A DNA stretch of 64,000 bases from Natronobacterium texcoconense (lineage in GTDB: Archaea; Halobacteriota; Halobacteria; Halobacteriales; Natrialbaceae). Below, in pieces: positions 61,633 to 64,000 of the stretch. The stretch's first letter is position 1; every line of letters starts with the position of its first letter. Made by a program: the position numbers and the translations under genes. The stretch spans positions 62,001-126,000 of the forward strand of contig NZ_FNLC01000003.1 of NCBI RefSeq assembly GCF_900104065.1, given 5' to 3'. Under the pieces are notes generated by a model. It was given only the letters and a program-made list of their open reading frames with translations, was not told the DNA's origin and ran no database searches.

Positions 61633-63666
61633 TCACTCGAACTTCTCGAGCAACCGATCGTAGAAGGCGGGGGCGGCAACCGTCTCGGAACCGCCGTTTG
61701 TCGCCGCCTCGCCGGCGTCCGTCGCCAGTTTCTCCACGATCAGTTCCGGCGTCGACCGCGCGAGATGGTCTTTGACCGGCGAGCGGTTCACCTCGAGTTC
61801 GCCGTCGACCAGTCCGACCGCTTCGATCCCGTCGACGGTGACGTCGAAGTCGGCCATCTCCTGAATCTCACCCGCGAGGTGGGAAACGAACACCGCAGTC
61901 GCGTCGTTCTCGGAGAGCGCCTCCAGGATGCCGGCGATGATCTTCGCGCTCGCACCGGGTTCGGTGATACTCTCGAGTTCGTCGACGAGGACGAGTGATC
62001 CCTCGCCGCTCTGGGCGAGGTCAGCGAACTCCCGGACGGTCGACTCGAACGCGCCGGCGTCCAGCGTCCCCTGGGTTTTGGCGTGATAGTGGAGGTCGTC
62101 GAACCGCCGCAGGCGGGCGTCGTCAGCCGGCACCGGTAGCCCCATGTGTGCCAGCACGACGACGCTCGCGACGAGATCCAGCAGCGAGGTCTTCCCACCG
62201 CTGTTGACCCCCGACAGTAGAGTGACGCCCGAAACTCCGTAGTCGACGGGGTCGATCTCCTCGAGTGGTTCCTCCAGTACTGGGGACTGTCCGTTCTCGA
62301 TCTCAAATCCGGTGTCGGCGTCCCACTCGAACTCGGGCATCGTACACGCGAAGTCCGCGGCGAACCGGGCGATCGCGAGTTCGACGTCGAGTTCGAGTGC
62401 TTCCCGGACGAGCGTGCGAGCGGTCTCGCGCTGATCGGCGAGGTCGGCCGCGAGGTCACGTTTGAGCCGGCCGGCGCGTCGTTCCTTCGCTGCAGTGAGT
62501 TCCTCCCGCAGTCTACTCACGACGTTCTCGTCGCGCTCGACCGGGAACGTCGGCTCGTCGACGAACGCGCGGCGAGCGATCTCGGCCTCGCCAGGGCCGA
62601 GGTCGAGCGCCTCGACCAGGTGATCGCGGGCGTCCTCGACTGCTGCAGCGTACTCGTCGGCGAGTTCCCGCGAGAGCAGGGAGTCGACGCCCGCGCCGCG
62701 TTCGACCAGCGAGAGCAGGTCCGCGCCCTCGATAGTGACGTCCTCCTCGCGAATCGCCTCGCGGAGCCGATCGTTGGCGATGCTCTCTGCCGTGCTCGCG
62801 GCCGTCTCGAGGTCGTCGATCGCGATCGTCAGGCGGTCGAGTTCCTCGTCGCCCGCGACGGCGCCGTCCTCGCCGAGTTGCTCGAGTCCCTCCTCGAGCG
62901 CATCGAGATCGGCGTCAGCGTCGGCGTCGATCTCGAGGTCGGCGGCGCGGTGGACCTCGATCGCCGCCCGGATGCGATCCCGGTTGCGCGCGAAGAAGGC
63001 GAGCGGGCGCTCGGGGACGATCTCCGCGGGGTTTTCGAGGGCGTCGGGCCTGACCTGGACGTCGCCTTCGATCGTGACGCCCGAGAACGACTCGTCGATC
63101 GCGACCACCGTCGAGTAGCCACGGGCGAGTTCCGCGAGTCCCTGGGCGTCGTCGACGATTTCGACGGAGAGTTCCGGGATCGCCTCTCGAGCCTCGCTGT
63201 AGCGTTCGGCGTCGGCCGTCGCCAGACACCGCTCGCGGACCCGGACGTCGCCGGGCTGGACGAGCGGGGAGACGCCGTCCAGAGCCTCGAGAAGGGCAGG
63301 GTCGGGATCACGTTCGACGGCGTCGCTCGTGAACTCCCGGACCTCCTCGATGCGCGAGCGGCGCGGACTCGGGTAGAACGTCTCGACGCGCTGGGCGGCG
63401 TAGTCGGTGACCGTTCGTTCCTTGAGTAGTCCGAGGACCTCCCGGTAGATCTCGCGCGCGCGGTCGGTCGCGAGAAAGCCACCCGGATCGTCGTGTTTGG
63501 CTCGAATCGCTCCGCGGGCGACGCGGACGGCCCGCCCCTGGTTGATACCGGGCGCAGTCGCGATCGTCGCGACGTCCCCCTCCCGGAGCGCGCGCTCGGG
63601 TTCGTCGAGTTCCGACAGTGCCCTGGCGGTCTTCTCGCCGACGCCCGGGATCGACTCGAGATCCAT
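61633..63666 (-). CDS. MutS-family ATPase with N-terminal helix-hairpin-helix
   Basis: 677 residues. The N-terminal HhH (LESIPGVGEKTARALSELD, about 2-55) is followed by a long helical region with clamp-like coils (about 60-470) and the MutS ATPase: Walker A GVNSGGKTSLL (Lys 492), Walker B SLVLVDELESI, and the composite site around VFVSHLAGEIQ. It lacks the mismatch-recognition domain I and the Smr nuclease of bacterial MutS2, so it belongs with the archaeal MutS2/MutS5-like group. Probable role in DNA repair or recombination control. Confidence 0.85.
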   Translation of the reverse strand: MDLESIPGVGEKTARALSELDEPERALREGDVATIATAPGINQGRAVRVARGAIRAKHDDPGGFLATDRAREIYREVLGLLKERTVTDYAAQRVETFYPSPRRSRIEEVREFTSDAVERDPDPALLEALDGVSPLVQPGDVRVRERCLATADAERYSEAREAIPELSVEIVDDAQGLAELARGYSTVVAIDESFSGVTIEGDVQVRPDALENPAEIVPERPLAFFARNRDRIRAAIEVHRAADLEIDADADADLDALEEGLEQLGEDGAVAGDEELDRLTIAIDDLETAASTAESIANDRLREAIREEDVTIEGADLLSLVERGAGVDSLLSRELADEYAAAVEDARDHLVEALDLGPGEAEIARRAFVDEPTFPVERDENVVSRLREELTAAKERRAGRLKRDLAADLADQRETARTLVREALELDVELAIARFAADFACTMPEFEWDADTGFEIENGQSPVLEEPLEEIDPVDYGVSGVTLLSGVNSGGKTSLLDLVASVVVLAHMGLPVPADDARLRRFDDLHYHAKTQGTLDAGAFESTVREFADLAQSGEGSLVLVDELESITEPGASAKIIAGILEALSENDATAVFVSHLAGEIQEMADFDVTVDGIEAVGLVDGELEVNRSPVKDHLARSTPELIVEKLATDAGEAATNGGSETVAAPAFYDRLLEKFE

Positions 63667-63804
63667 AGTTCTCGAGGATCGTATCAAACCGAAGCGAGAA
63701 AAAGTTCCCGCCCTGCTCCCGTATTCGTGACACTTATCCCCACACTTCGGCCCCCTTGCGCGATCCGGGTCCGTCGTTATCCCGTCGCCGCGATAAGGAC
63801 GAAT

Positions 63805-64000
63805 ATGCCACTCAAACGACTCCTCGGCTCGAGAGCGACCCGGTCGCTGACGGTCGTCTCGGTACTCAAGGAAGCCAAACGAGCGTTCGATCGGAACAAG
63901 CGGACCCGCGCACTCCTGTTGCTCGGCGTCGCCGTCCTCGCCTGGAAGTGGACGGTCGTCGGACTCGCCGCGCAGGGCGTCGTCAAACTGCTCCGCAGCG
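63805..64000 (+). CDS. small membrane protein, partial (runs off right edge)
   Basis: 65 codons seen from MPLKRLLGSRATRSLTVVSV, with one helix (about 38-56, LLLLGVAVLAWKWTVVGLAA) and a basic N-terminal half. The frame is still open at the last base. No family recognised. It diverges from the MutS-like gene with 138 bp between starts. Confidence 0.6.
   Translation, partial: MPLKRLLGSRATRSLTVVSVLKEAKRAFDRNKRTRALLLLGVAVLAWKWTVVGLAAQGVVKLLRS

Overview
The window is chromosomal DNA from a halophilic archaeon (class Halobacteria). GC is about 65% in most genes, predicted proteins are very rich in Asp and Glu, and promoters carry archaeal TATA boxes 25-30 nt upstream of often leaderless starts. Marker genes include MCM, Orc1/Cdc6, thermosome, TFB, RIO1 kinase, a Dim2-like KH protein, eIF1/SUI1 and a bacterial-type LigA, a combination known from haloarchaea. 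Placement nearer than class level is not secure; a Natrialbales-type genome is my guess.

Layout. 1-12 kb: an oxidoreductase running off the left edge, beta-carbonic anhydrase, the DabAB inorganic-carbon pump, an Lrp regulator, cold-shock protein, cupin, DUF2062 protein, a Ski2-like helicase, a hydrolase and a BofA-like protein. 12.2-12.4 kb: tRNA-Pro(TGG) with a duplicated 3' end. 12.6-20.7 kb: an exported protein, an HTTM membrane protein, another membrane protein, and MCM carrying a 642-residue intein. 20.8-24.9 kb: a tfb gene cut in two by a 3.17-kb integrative element bounded by 32-bp direct repeats and carrying its own tyrosine recombinase. 25-36 kb: DUF2071 protein, ornithine cyclodeaminase/alanine dehydrogenase-like enzyme, thermosome, KH protein, phosphoesterase, a frameshifted NhaC antiporter, TrpRS, an RNA ligase-RIO1 kinase operon and a ferredoxin. 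36-40 kb: LigA, then a decayed insertion (RHH antitoxin, dead RelE toxin, second copy of the ligA 3' end). 40-56 kb: ArsA-like ATPase, ABC exporter, UvrC, eIF1, GNAT, YIP1 and PH-domain membrane proteins, surface proteins, UvrB, a DUF4397 protein. 56-64 kb: Orc1/Cdc6, DUF1059, amidohydrolase, ASCH protein, a winged-helix regulator, a Tat lipoprotein, a MutS-like ATPase with an N-terminal HhH, and a membrane protein cut by the right edge.

How genes connect. Carbonic anhydrase and DabAB suggest bicarbonate accumulation, perhaps under the neighbouring Lrp protein. Replication and repair genes (mcm, orc1, ligA, uvrB, uvrC, mutS-like) are unusually frequent but not co-transcribed. Two families of short palindromic elements (84 bp, three copies; 81-82 bp, two copies) sit exactly at gene 3' ends and often supply the stop codon. 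Three loci (tRNA-Pro, tfb, ligA) carry duplicated target sequence typical of past or present site-specific integration. The element inside tfb is the most distinctive system in the window.
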